Source: an uncultured Clostridia bacterium | Lineage (GTDB): Bacteria > Bacillota > Clostridia > Lachnospirales > Anaerotignaceae | Length of the DNA stretch: 64,000 nucleotides | Direction: 5' to 3' | NCBI GenBank assembly: GCA_944384265.1 | Contig: CALWSR010000004.1 | Coordinates: forward strand, 1 to 64,000 | Shown: one piece after another, positions 44,544 to 53,755 of the stretch | Numbering within the stretch: the first letter of the stretch is position 1 | Layout: each line of letters starts with the position of its first letter | Notes under the pieces: model-generated | The model's input: only the letters and a program-made list of their open reading frames with translations | Told to the model about the DNA's origin: nothing | Databases searched by the model: none | Position numbers and translations under genes: made by a program

Positions 44544-45846
44544 TAAAAAAACACGGCGTAAATGGCTTTGATATGAAAAGGGAGAAAGGAAAGACTGATT
44601 TTAAAAAAATGGGTATGCATGGAAAAAACTGCAAATTGTGCTGCCCAGTCAACAAAGCATGATTTTAAAAAAAGATTGTGTCTGTTCTATTTTTTAATAA
44701 AAAAGTGAAAAAACAAAATTTGCATGGCATCACAAAGAAAGTCATTTCTTCTATTTCTATCAATTTGTTGCAAAAGAATGCTTTTTTCAAAAAAGCTATG
44801 TACAGCTGATAGGAAAACAATGTCATCATAAACGGAAATTGATATTTGTCAACAGAAAAGGAGTATTTTGGCTTTGTCAATGTCTGCAAAAACAAGGAGA
44901 AAAAAGGTGCTTATGACAGGCATAAAAATCCATATGATTTTAAAAAAGAAAAAGCTTTTTGGCAGTGATAAATATATTGTGGTAGTATTGATTTGATGTT
45001 AAAATTTTCAAATAATGTCTTTGACCCCAAATTGTTTTGCAATAGGATTGGAATGCTTTGACGAAGCAATTTGATTTAGCATAAAGCTCTATGGATATAT
45101 TGTATGAAAAACGGATGTATCATAGCAAAGAAATTTTTTACTGTATTTTTATGAAAAGGGTATGCTCCATTTTGCTGCGAAAAGCAGTATGAAATAGAAA
45201 GGATTATAAAAATTTGAGTCTATTTTTTCATTTGCCGTGAAGCTTTAAAAAACGGAATAGGACAACGGTATATTTTCCGGTATGACAACAATGCTTGTAA
45301 ATGCTTTGTTTCAAAAAAGAAAATGCCAAAATTGTATTGGCATAAAAAAGGAATGATGGTTCCAAAGGATTTTTATAAAACGAAAAATAGGGTATTTCAA
45401 TTTGATATGTCTGCTTTATTTCAAAAAATATAAAAGAGCAGTGACTAGGGGCATTGTAAAACGCTGCATACAGAGCCAAAAAAGGTATGGAAAAAATAAA
45501 ATATCTTTGGCAGTACAAAAGGAATATACAAATTGATATCTAAAAACAGTATATTTGCATAGTATAATATAGGCAGCTCATTTTTCAAACAGCAGTCATG
45601 TTTTCATTCCTTTTATGTCTTATATGTTTGTCAAAACAACAAAGGTGCTTTTTAACAGAGATTTGTATCAATTTTTATATATGCTGGAAAAGTGAAAATA
45701 GGAAAAGAAAATTTGCTGCCATTTTTCAAAAACAAATGCAATACATTACAAAAATGGCAGAATATGTATTGAGGCAACAAAAAACATTGTATCTATTAAA
45801 AAATACTTTCACTGAAAACACACACCATAAAAAGAGGGGAAAACAT
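44544..45846. other. 1.3-kb gap after trmD without recognisable gene
   Basis: The ribosomal protein L19 gene normally found here is missing. Reading frames on both strands are short, A/T-biased and without family resemblance. I see no RNA gene; the DNA looks like decayed coding or spacer sequence. Confidence 0.55.
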
Positions 45847-46335
45847 ATGGAAAAAGATTTGAAACTATACCGCAAAAGATTGATTCCTATGGAAAAGGTT
45901 TTATTAAAGGACGATGAAATACTGCTTTGCAATGAGGAAATGATTGTTACCAAATGGAATGTACTGAAACCAAGAGAGGATTTTCAAAGGGGAATTTCCT
46001 GCTATTTTTTAAAAGAGGGCTACAAGATAAGCCGTTTTTTTGACAAAGAGGATAAAATGGTTTATGACTATTGTGATATCATAGAAACAGAATTTATAGA
46101 ACAAAACAATACATATATTTTTACAGATTTGCTGGCAGATGTTTTAATTTATGAAAACGGCTTTGTAAAAGTAGTGGATTTGGCAGAAATTGCCCAGGCA
46201 TTGGAACAGGGACTGCTTTCTTTGGATTTGGCAAAAAAAGCCCTTTACAGACTGGATAGCTTGCTTGCCATGATTTATGCCGGTAATTTGAAACAAAAAG
46301 TAGAGCCATATTTTGAAATGGGGCTGACCAAATGA
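45847..46335 (+). CDS. DUF402-domain protein
   Basis: The 162-residue protein resembles DUF402 (FomD-like) proteins, seen in VTKWNVLKPREDFQRGISCYFL, FFDKEDKMVYDYCDIIETEF and TDLLADVLIYENGFVKVVDLAE. Some members are phosphatases acting on nucleoside phosphates. ATG 45847 (AGAGGGG) is chosen; the upstream open frame lacks similarity. The stop overlaps radC by four bases. Confidence 0.8.
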   Translation: MEKDLKLYRKRLIPMEKVLLKDDEILLCNEEMIVTKWNVLKPREDFQRGISCYFLKEGYKISRFFDKEDKMVYDYCDIIETEFIEQNNTYIFTDLLADVLIYENGFVKVVDLAEIAQALEQGLLSLDLAKKALYRLDSLLAMIYAGNLKQKVEPYFEMGLTK

Positions 46336-47057
46336 GTACATCCAATAAAAAGGGGAAAACAAACCCTCATGCAGGCCATAGAGAAAGAGTGAGAAGACGC
46401 TTTTTGGAAGAAGGCTCTGACGGCTTTGAAAAGCATGAGCTGCTGGAGCTGCTTTTGTTTGGAGCCATTCCCATGCAGGATACAAATCCCATTGCCCATA
46501 GATTGCTGGATATGTTTGATGGCTCTTTTACCATATTATTCAACAGCGACCCCAGAGAAATTGTAGAAAAATGCAATGTTTCTATGAATACAGCTGTGTT
46601 TTTAAAGGCATTGGGGGCAGTCAGCCAAAGATGCCAAGAAGAAAAGCTGGAAGGCAGAGTGCTTATGAATTCTCCCGAAACCAGCGGTAGATATGCTGTG
46701 AATCTTCTTTTATATGAAAATGTAGAGAACTTTTACATATTTTGTTTGGATTCAGGAAATCATTTAATACGACCTGTAAAAATTTCAAAGGGCTCTCAAA
46801 GAAAAGCACAGGTAGAGGTAGGAGATGTGGTGAGAGAAGCAGTGCTTTGCAAGGCTTCCTCCGTCATATTGGTACATAACCACCCAGGCGGCGGTTTAAG
46901 GCCTTCTGCCTCAGATATAGAGCTGACAAGCAAGCTTTTGGAGGCACTGGAGATTGTGCATATATTTGTGGCAGACCATATCATCACAGCCAATCATCAA
47001 TATTTCAGCTTTGTACAGCATGGATTTTTAAAAAATGGTGTATTGGAAAAGGAGTAA
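46332..47057 (+). CDS. radC: RadC-family JAMM protein
   Basis: The 241-residue protein has an N-terminal helix-hairpin-helix-like part (HELLELLLFGAIPM) and the C-terminal RadC/JAMM domain with ILVHNHPGGGLRPSASDIELT (metal motif HxHx7D) and VADHIITA. Despite the name, a direct DNA-repair role is doubtful; no enzymatic activity is firmly established. It is coupled to the DUF402 gene and followed by pspC. Confidence 0.93.
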   Translation: MSTSNKKGKTNPHAGHRERVRRRFLEEGSDGFEKHELLELLLFGAIPMQDTNPIAHRLLDMFDGSFTILFNSDPREIVEKCNVSMNTAVFLKALGAVSQRCQEEKLEGRVLMNSPETSGRYAVNLLLYENVENFYIFCLDSGNHLIRPVKISKGSQRKAQVEVGDVVREAVLCKASSVILVHNHPGGGLRPSASDIELTSKLLEALEIVHIFVADHIITANHQYFSFVQHGFLKNGVLEKE

Positions 47058-47076
47058 AATAAGGAGGTTTTTTTAT

Positions 47077-47298
47077 ATGAAAAGAAAATTGTACCGTTCT
47101 AAAACAGAGGTGAAATTAGCCGGTGTTTGCGGAGGCCTGGCAGAATATTTTGACATTGATGTTACAATCATAAGATTGTTGTGGATTGTAGGCTCTTTTA
47201 TGACAGCCATTGTTTCGGGCGTGGTGCTATATATCATTTGTGCCTGTATCATTCCCATAGATGACGGCTGTATTGACGTGGAATATAAAGAAAAATGA
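47077..47298 (+). CDS. pspC: PspC-domain membrane protein
   Basis: The 73-residue protein has the PspC signature KLAGVCGGLAEYFDIDVTIIRLLW and a C-terminal membrane helix. PspC-like proteins take part in envelope stress responses. ATG 47077 is 10 bases after AAGGAGG; an upstream in-frame start would overlap radC. Tandem terminators follow. Confidence 0.9.
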   Translation: MKRKLYRSKTEVKLAGVCGGLAEYFDIDVTIIRLLWIVGSFMTAIVSGVVLYIICACIIPIDDGCIDVEYKEK

Positions 47299-47339
47299 TA
47301 TATCTGGCAAATCAATATACAACATATTTTTATTTTCAT

Positions 47340-47411
47340 AAAAGAGCTGTATGAATACAGCTCTTTTTCATATGGTATCGGTGCAGACAATGCTTTGCAC
47401 CGATTTTTTTT
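47340..47411 (+). terminator. Two tandem terminators after pspC
   Basis: First AAAGAGCTGTAT/ATACAGCTCTTT (47340-47368) with T run, then CGGTGCA/TGCACCG (47379-47402) followed by seven or more T. The following ~380 bp to spoIVB show no gene. Confidence 0.88.
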
Positions 47412-47793
47412 ATGATTATAGAAATGAGATTTTTACAAAAAATGGTAAAAAAATATATTATGCCGCCATTTTTTTGCGGCAAAAATTTCTTTGCTTTTGA
47501 AAAAAGGATTCTTTTGTATTTGATAAGTATTGGCTGTATAAGATATTTTTGATTCGGTTAATTTAATCTATGTAATATTCTTTTTGATAGCCATAAACAG
47601 TGAAGGATAGGCACAAAAATGGTTTTGGCTGCTAATATAAACATAGAAACAGCAGCAATGTGAAAAAACAATGCTATTTTTTTGCTGTATCATTGGTTAT
47701 GAAAATCTGCAAAACAAAAAAAATAAAAAAGATTAATGGTAGTATGGCAGATTTAGAAATTTTTATACATTTTTACAGTCAGGAGTGAACAAA

Positions 47794-49083
47794 ATGTTGA
47801 AAAAACAAAAAAAGAATACTTGGCATAAGCTGCTGCCACTCACCTGTCTGTTGGTATTAGCTGTGGCATGGTGCAGCCTGGCATATTCCCTTCCTGATGA
47901 AATTCATATTCTGGAGGGAAAAGAAACATCATTTCAATGGAATTTGCCATTGCAGGCAGAAATAACAGAAGAAAACATAGGGGTTTTAAATGTAAACCAT
48001 GAGCCCGTTTCAGAAAACATCCATTTTGATTTGGCAAAACCATTTACAGTCCAATCTCAAAAACAGGGGACAGCAAAGGTGGCTGTATCATTATTGGGTG
48101 TGCTGCCTGTGAAAACCGTAGAGGCAACTGTACTGCCTCAAACAGAGGTGATTGCAGGCGGCATGACAGTTGGCGTTTCTATGGACACCAGAGGGATTAT
48201 GGTGTTGGGAACAGGCTATGTCAATGGAGAGGAAAACAAAATTTATGAGCCGGCAAAGGGTATTCTCCAATCGGGAGATATGATATTGGAGGCAGGCGGC
48301 AAAAGCCTAAAAAATAAAGAGGACTTGATGAAGGCTGTGGAAGAAAACGGTGCAAAGCCCATGTCATTTTTGGTGGACAGAAAGGGTACACAGCAAACAG
48401 TGGAAATTACACCGGTGTTCAGCCAAGAGGACAATAGCTGCAAAATCGGTGTTTGGGTAAGGGATTCCACACAGGGTATTGGCACCATCACATTTTTCAA
48501 TCCCAAAACAAATGGCTTTGGTGCATTGGGCCACGGTGTATACGATGTAGATACACAGGAATTGATGCAAATTAAAAATGGACAGATTACACAATCCTCC
48601 ATCATTGATGTAAAAAAAGGCGAAAAGGGAAACCCCGGTGCATTGACAGGAAATGTGGGAAGGGATTTGGTTTTGGGAAGCATTGCCGCCAATACGGAGC
48701 TGGGGATTTATGGAAAAGTGGAACAGGGAAAAGAAAGCTATTTTACAGGAAAAAAAGTACCTATTGCATTGCAGCAGGATATACAGGAGGGAAAAGCTAC
48801 CATACTTTCCAACATTGAAGGAGAAGAGGTAAAGGAGTATGATGTGGAAATAGAAAGTGTCAACCGTTACAGTAAAAATGAAAGCAAAGGAATGGTCATT
48901 CGTGTGACAGATGAACAGCTGCTTTCTAAAACAGGAGGCATTGTGCAGGGGATGTCCGGCTCTCCTATACTGCAAAACGGCAAGCTGGTGGGAGCTGTCA
49001 CCCATGTGTTTGTACAGGACCCTACAAAGGGATATGGCATTTTTATAGAAAATATGCTAAAGCAAGAGCAGCAAAGTGCATAG
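47794..49083 (+). CDS. spoIVB: SpoIVB serine peptidase
   Basis: SpoIVB is secreted from the forespore and cleaves SpoIVFA, triggering pro-sigma-K processing. The 429-residue protein has an N-terminal membrane anchor (LLPLTCLLVLAVAWCSLAY), a PDZ domain (about residues 120-200), and the peptidase domain with FGALGHGVYD (catalytic His) and VQGMSGSPILQNGKLVGAVTHV (catalytic Ser). ATG 47794 sits 8 bases after AGGAG. In Bacillus spo0A follows directly; here about 6.7 kb intervene. Confidence 0.96.
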   Translation: MLKKQKKNTWHKLLPLTCLLVLAVAWCSLAYSLPDEIHILEGKETSFQWNLPLQAEITEENIGVLNVNHEPVSENIHFDLAKPFTVQSQKQGTAKVAVSLLGVLPVKTVEATVLPQTEVIAGGMTVGVSMDTRGIMVLGTGYVNGEENKIYEPAKGILQSGDMILEAGGKSLKNKEDLMKAVEENGAKPMSFLVDRKGTQQTVEITPVFSQEDNSCKIGVWVRDSTQGIGTITFFNPKTNGFGALGHGVYDVDTQELMQIKNGQITQSSIIDVKKGEKGNPGALTGNVGRDLVLGSIAANTELGIYGKVEQGKESYFTGKKVPIALQQDIQEGKATILSNIEGEEVKEYDVEIESVNRYSKNESKGMVIRVTDEQLLSKTGGIVQGMSGSPILQNGKLVGAVTHVFVQDPTKGYGIFIENMLKQEQQSA

Positions 49084-49086
49084 CCA

Positions 49087-49114
49087 AAAAGGATTGGAGC
49101 TTTCCAATCCTTTT
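49087..49114 (+). terminator. Terminator after spoIVB (possibly bidirectional)
   Basis: AAAAGGATTGG and CCAATCCTTTT pair almost perfectly; both strands end in T-rich sequence, so it may also stop the convergent MATE transcript. Confidence 0.85.
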
Positions 49115-49254
49115 AAAATAAAGCTGAAATTTTTATCCATATCAAAAATCATTTGAAGGCTGCAAAAAAGCTATGTCTATTGGTAAAAGTATAAAAACTG
49201 TGGGTTCTGTTTGATTGAAGCAGTCTCATTCCTTTTCATAGAACCAAAATACAG

Positions 49255-50601
49255 TTATTGCAATAACACTTCTTTTTTTCTGACACTTCTGTAAATAAAA
49301 TAGGATACGGCTGCTGCAGCTGCTTCTGCAATGGGAAAGGATATCCAAACGCCCTCTAAGCCTAAAAAGGGAGAGAGCAAAAATGCCAAAGGCAGTGTAA
49401 TCACAAGCTGACGCAGTAAAAATATAATAAGACTATAAAAGCCTTTTCCCATGGATTGAAAAAGTGTGGCAAGCTGAAAGCCTGCTGTTGCCGGCAAAAA
49501 TCCTATGCTGATGATGCGTAAGGCAGGTACGCCAATGGAAAGCATGGAGGCTTCTGCTTCAAAAAACAATAACAGAGGCTTTGCACAGCTCCAAAACAAC
49601 ACGGTGCCAAATGTCATGATACCAAATGTAATCAAAAGAGCATATTTGAGTACGGTTTTTAATCGAACACTGTTTTTGGCACCATAATTATATCCCATAA
49701 TGGGCATGGTGCCTTGTATGAGTCCACTGACAGGCATATATACGAATGTTTGCAGCTTATAGTAAATGCCAAATACAGATACGGCAATGTTAGAAAATGC
49801 GGCCAGTATGGTATTTAATCCCATAACCAGTATAGAGCCTAAAGCATTCATAAAAAAGGAAGGCAGCCCTACCATATAAATTTGTTTTATGATAGAGAGG
49901 TCCAATTTAAAATTTTTAAAAATCAATTTTACATCATGTGTTTTTATCATCATAATCAAAAGAGACAATGCCATGGCAGAAATTTGCCCTGTGATGGTGG
50001 CTATGGCAGCACCTCTGATGCCCATTTTCGGCATACCAAAAAGACCAAATATCAATATAGGGTCCAATAATATGTTGATAATGGCTCCCACTGTTTGCAG
50101 CAGCATGGGAAATATCATTTTTCCCGTTGCCTGCAATATTTTTTCAATGGCAATGTGTACCAATGTGCCAAATGAAAAAAACACAATGATATCAGTATAT
50201 TGACAGCCTAGCTGTATCACCTCTCTTTCCTTTGTAAAAAGGGCAAAAAAAGGTTCAATGGCCCATAGACCAATGCATACAAAAATGATATAACAAAAAA
50301 AGGCCAGTACAACAGCATGGCTTGCGGCTGAATTGGCTTTATGAAATTGTTTTTCTCCCAGCATACGGGAAATGTAGGAATTGGCACCTATACCGGTGCC
50401 AAGGGCGGCGGCTAATATGAAATTTTGCAGTGGAAAAGCCAATGAAACGGCTGTCAATGCCTCTACACTGATTTGTGCCACAAAATAGCTGTCTACAATG
50501 TTATACAAGGATTGTATCAGCATAGACAGCATGGGAGGAAAGGACATAGACAGCAAAAGAGAAAGAATGGGCTTTTCTCCCATTTTGTTTGTTTGTGTCA
50601 T
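49255..50601 (-). CDS. MATE-family efflux transporter (second copy)
   Basis: The 448-residue protein has twelve hydrophobic segments and MATE blocks: SLLLSMSFPPMLSMLIQSLYNIVDS, LAAALGTGIGANSYISRMLG and LPAFLLSPFLGLEGVW-like C-terminal half. It is only distantly similar to the pump at 39139 and belongs to a different MATE subgroup. ATG 50601 (AAAGGAG) is chosen. Its leader contains the 3' half of the leader-repeat family. Confidence 0.88.
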   Translation of the reverse strand: MTQTNKMGEKPILSLLLSMSFPPMLSMLIQSLYNIVDSYFVAQISVEALTAVSLAFPLQNFILAAALGTGIGANSYISRMLGEKQFHKANSAASHAVVLAFFCYIIFVCIGLWAIEPFFALFTKEREVIQLGCQYTDIIVFFSFGTLVHIAIEKILQATGKMIFPMLLQTVGAIINILLDPILIFGLFGMPKMGIRGAAIATITGQISAMALSLLIMMIKTHDVKLIFKNFKLDLSIIKQIYMVGLPSFFMNALGSILVMGLNTILAAFSNIAVSVFGIYYKLQTFVYMPVSGLIQGTMPIMGYNYGAKNSVRLKTVLKYALLITFGIMTFGTVLFWSCAKPLLLFFEAEASMLSIGVPALRIISIGFLPATAGFQLATLFQSMGKGFYSLIIFLLRQLVITLPLAFLLSPFLGLEGVWISFPIAEAAAAAVSYFIYRSVRKKEVLLQ

Positions 50602-50607
50602 GATAAC

Positions 50608-50690
50608 GCTCCTTTCTGGTTGCAAGCTTTTGTTGCTTTCATATGAAATAGAAAGCCATAAAATATGGGCTTTTAGACAATCACCAATTT
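50608..50690 (-). repeat. 3' part of leader-like repeat upstream of the MATE gene
   Basis: Read on the minus strand it contains GGCTTTCTATTTCATATGAA, nearly identical to the copy at 55056-55095. GCTTTC and GAAAGC form the hairpin. It ends about 20 bp before the MATE start. Confidence 0.5.
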
Positions 50691-50803
50691 GCTGAAATTT
50701 CCTGCTGGTATATGTTGCTGCAAAATGGCTTCTGTGCTTTTAGAAAGAAAAAGCATTTGTTCTGTTTTTGATGTGGGTGTTTGCCGTGTTTCAGCTTATA
50801 AAA

Positions 50804-51060
50804 CTGTTTTGAAAATAATGGTGTCATACAGATATTTTGGATATTAAAAATGCAAAATATTTTATACTTCCAAAAAGAATATACATTGCTTTATGCTATG
50901 ACAACAACCTGAAAAAAACAACACCGAAACAGTCTTTTTACATACAAATAATCAATTTATGCTTTGAAAATGGTGCCATACAGACATTTTAAGCTGAAAA
51001 ACAAAAAAGATTTTATGATTCCAAAAAAATATACACTACTTTATGCCATAACAGCAAGAC
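50804..51060. repeat. Imperfect direct duplication in the MATE-kinase gap
   Basis: The stretches 50804-50908 and 50962-51060 share phrases in the same order, such as TTTGAAAAT, GGTGTCATACAGA/GGTGCCATACAGA, ATATACA and CTTTATGC. The period is about 155 bp. The function is unknown; no gene overlaps. Confidence 0.5.
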
Positions 51061-51099
51061 CCAAATATATGTGCAAAAAAATGATAGACACCCATTCTG

Positions 51100-52326
51100 T
51101 CAAAAGGGTTGATTTGTTTTAGAAATATCTTTTTTGCAAAAAGAAATCAAAAAAGTACTTCCTTCATCCACTTGACTTTCTACGGCAATGGTTCCATTAT
51201 ATTGCATTATGATTTCTTTTGCAATAGAAAGTCCTAAGCCACAACCGCCTATTTTGCGGCAGCGGGAGGAGTCTACACGATAAAAAGGCTCAAATATCAA
51301 TGGCTGCTGCTCCAAAGCAATGCCTATGCCGGTATCGGCAATGGAAACGGTGATGTCATATTCTGTTTCACAACAATTTATGACAATACTGCCCTGCTGT
51401 TTATTATATTTTATGGCATTTTCTATGATATTGAAAAAAGCTCTGTAAAGTATGTCATACTGGGCAAACAAGCTGCACTGTCCGGAAAGCGTAAATGTAA
51501 TTTCCTTTTCTGACAGTCTGCATTGCAATGTTTTTCTAATTTCTTCCATCAAATCGCCTAATGAAATTTCTTGCAGCATTTGATTGCCCTTTGTATGCAT
51601 ATGCAAAAGCTGGTTGGTCAATTCTATCAAACGGTTGGTATTGCGCAGTATCACATCCATTGTTTGGTGATAATCCTCTAAAGAGGGGGCGTCATATAAC
51701 TGAAGTACTTCAATATCTGTTTGAATACAAGCAAGAGGCGTTTTCAGCTCATGGGCAGCAGCGGCAGTAAAACGCTTTTGTGTTTCAAAGGCTTTGTCAA
51801 TGCGTTGCATAAGCTGATTGAATGCTTTTGTCAGCTGTCTGGTTTCTAAATCGGACATAACAGATTGGTCTATTGTTTGAGATAGATGGTTGATGTTTGT
51901 ATATTCTATTGTCTTTGTCAATATAGCCAATGATTTTAAGGCCCTTCCTGTAATGAGCCAAGCCAAAAAAGCACCCACCAGTATAATCACTGCCATGATG
52001 ATAATGCTGTGGGTTTGAAAGGTTTGTTTTTGCACGGTGATGGAAATGGTATGGATTGGGTCTTGGGAGGAAACAGAGCCGTTTTCAGAATCCATGGCAA
52101 CAGAAACTGCCGCCTCTTTGGAAGAAGAGGAGGAAGAAGCCACTGTGACAGAGCTGTTTTTGTCAAAAGCAATGGTTTGTATGGGAATAGTGGGAAGAAA
52201 TATTTTATTGGCATTAAATATGGAAACAGCAGTTAAAAAAATGGCAATGAGTGTGACCAATGCTGTAATGAGCAATGTTAATTTGCACCGCAAAGAAATG
52301 CTGCCAAAAAATGATTTTGATTTCAA
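51100..52326 (-). CDS. Sensor histidine kinase (EnvZ/OmpR type)
   Basis: The 408-residue kinase has two membrane helices (about 15-37 and 106-126) around an extracytoplasmic loop of about 70 residues that is rich in Ser and Val. A HAMP domain, the dimerisation helix AAAHELKTPLACIQTDIEVL (phospho-His) and the ATPase domain with NIIENAIKYN, IADTGIGI and GGCGLGLSIAKEI follow. The TTG start at 52326 is chosen because AAGGGAGG lies 8 bases before it, at the end of the regulator gene. The loop is too small to name a ligand. Confidence 0.92.
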   Translation of the reverse strand: MKSKSFFGSISLRCKLTLLITALVTLIAIFLTAVSIFNANKIFLPTIPIQTIAFDKNSSVTVASSSSSSKEAAVSVAMDSENGSVSSQDPIHTISITVQKQTFQTHSIIIMAVIILVGAFLAWLITGRALKSLAILTKTIEYTNINHLSQTIDQSVMSDLETRQLTKAFNQLMQRIDKAFETQKRFTAAAAHELKTPLACIQTDIEVLQLYDAPSLEDYHQTMDVILRNTNRLIELTNQLLHMHTKGNQMLQEISLGDLMEEIRKTLQCRLSEKEITFTLSGQCSLFAQYDILYRAFFNIIENAIKYNKQQGSIVINCCETEYDITVSIADTGIGIALEQQPLIFEPFYRVDSSRCRKIGGCGLGLSIAKEIIMQYNGTIAVESQVDEGSTFLISFCKKDISKTNQPF

Positions 52327-52330
52327 TGGT

Positions 52331-52996
52331 TTATGCCTCCCTTTCTGTGATGCGATACCCAATCCCTTTTCTGTTTTCAATATATTGGGCACCGATTTTT
52401 TTGCGCAAAGAGGAAATATGCACCTTTATGGCATTGGAAAACAAATCCGCTTCGCTGTCATAAATATGCTCTATCAGCGTTTCTGCACTAATGGTTTGAT
52501 TTGGATGCATAATAAGATATTCCAATATGGCATATTCTGTCTTTGTCAGCTTAATGGGCTTTTTATTTTCAAATACAGTTTTTGTTTGGGTATCTACTGT
52601 CATGTTCCCGCAATGGAATATGGCATTTTGTTTGATAAACTGCCAGCGAAGCAGGTTTCTGATTCTGGCCTCCAGCTCTGCAAAATGAAAGGGCTTTGTT
52701 AAATAGTCGTTCGCTCCTTCGTCCAATCCATTGATACGGTCCTGCACAGTGCTTTTTGCAGAAAGAATCAGTATTTTTTGCTCCAGATTCTGCTCTCTGA
52801 TTTTTTGTAAAAGAGAAATGCCATCCAGTTTGGGCAAATTGATGTCCAATAATATTAAATCATATTCATTGATTTGTATTTGTTCATAGGCTGTGATGCC
52901 ATCTTGTGCCGTATCCACAGCATACCCTTTTTTTGTCAATCCTTTTGCCAAGGAACGGCAAAGGTCGCTTTCATCTTCTACAATCAAAAGCTTCAT
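52331..52996 (-). CDS. OmpR-family response regulator
   Basis: The 221-residue regulator has a receiver domain (VEDESD, LILLDINLPKLDG with phospho-Asp51, SAKS, LTKPF) and a winged-helix DNA-binding domain (LTKTEYAILEYLIMHPNQTIS, HISSLRKKI, TERE end). ATG 52996 with AAGGAG is chosen. It precedes its kinase by a few bases. A likely operator of 11-bp-phased direct repeats lies upstream of the secreted protein at 53223. Confidence 0.94.
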   Translation of the reverse strand: MKLLIVEDESDLCRSLAKGLTKKGYAVDTAQDGITAYEQIQINEYDLILLDINLPKLDGISLLQKIREQNLEQKILILSAKSTVQDRINGLDEGANDYLTKPFHFAELEARIRNLLRWQFIKQNAIFHCGNMTVDTQTKTVFENKKPIKLTKTEYAILEYLIMHPNQTISAETLIEHIYDSEADLFSNAIKVHISSLRKKIGAQYIENRKGIGYRITEREA

Positions 52997-53021
52997 AAAA
53001 AACACTCCTTATAAAAGTAAT

Positions 53022-53084
53022 AGGGGGAAAAATCCCCCTCTAAGCTTATCAAAAAAGGCAGCGGCCAAAGCTGGTGCCTTTTTT
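53022..53084 (-). terminator. Two hairpins between secreted protein and response regulator
   Basis: AAAAAAGGCA/TGCCTTTTTT (53051-53083) is a good terminator on the minus strand. A second stem GGGGG/CCCCC (53022-53039) lies between it and the regulator's RBS. They would reduce read-through from the secreted-protein gene into the regulator. Confidence 0.75.
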
Positions 53085-53222
53085 GAAGTATACTTTGGCT
53101 TTGTAAAAAGTATCAAAAACATGGAAGCTTCCTTTTTTTTCAGGGAAAAACCATGGTTCTATTGTCAAAAAAGGCTCATTGACAATAGGGTATGGAAAAA
53201 TTCCTCTGCTGCAAGCCCATTG

Positions 53223-53651
53223 TTATTTTTTTTCCAAAGAAATGTTTTGCGGTGTTTCCAGTGCTGTCATATCCAATGCGTCGTCGGATACTGTTTGTAT
53301 GTTGCCGTTTTCATCTGTATAGGCAATGGTTACAATGCCGTTGCCGTCTTGGGAGGCATCCTCTGTTTTTATGTTAAGAGAACCGGTCAGCTTTTCAGCA
53401 CCCTTTGTCAGTGTGACAGGAAATGTTTGTGTTTTTCCGTTTTCATCTGTATAAGTAACAGAAAGTGTGCCTGCATTGCCCTTTTGTATTTCTGAAAGAG
53501 CCTGCTGTGGAAAAACAATTTGTGTATTGTCATCTAAAGCAATGGCCTGCAAAGAATCCTGTTGTTGTACAGCGGCCTGGCCTGCAAAAGCCGGTACGGC
53601 TGCTGCTGTCAGCATAGTGCAAAATGTTGCGGCTGTTAAAAATTTTTTCAT
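53223..53651 (-). CDS. Small secreted protein with YTDENG repeats
   Basis: The 142-residue protein has a classical signal peptide (MKKFLTAATFCTMLTAAAVPAFA). The mature part contains two similar beta-type units: GTLSVTYTDENGKTQTF and GIVTIAYTDENGNIQTV. No known domain is recognised. It resembles small secreted partners found beside two-component systems in clostridia. A putative regulator operator and promoter lie upstream, so it is likely a direct target of the adjacent two-component system. Confidence 0.75.
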   Translation of the reverse strand: MKKFLTAATFCTMLTAAAVPAFAGQAAVQQQDSLQAIALDDNTQIVFPQQALSEIQKGNAGTLSVTYTDENGKTQTFPVTLTKGAEKLTGSLNIKTEDASQDGNGIVTIAYTDENGNIQTVSDDALDMTALETPQNISLEKK

Positions 53652-53711
53652 AATAATTTCCTCCTTAAAAATAATATTGTATTGGTAATTGATATATCAT
53701 ATTACGGTTAC

Positions 53712-53744
53712 AGTATAATAAAAGGAGGGTTAAGAGAAGGTAAA
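53712..53744 (-). promoter_or_regulatory. Promoter with probable response-regulator operator
   Basis: On the minus strand TTTACC and TTAACC start 11 bp apart (53744 and 53733), followed by TATACT (53717-53712) as -10. No good -35 is present; the repeats sit where it would be. This is the usual layout of an activator site for OmpR-family regulators. Confidence 0.6.
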
Positions 53745-53755
53745 GAAATAGGGCA

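Noticed and set aside
45228-45518. 96-codon minus-strand frame in the trmD gap
   Set aside because: No RBS, aromatic-rich shadow-like composition, no resemblance to a known family.
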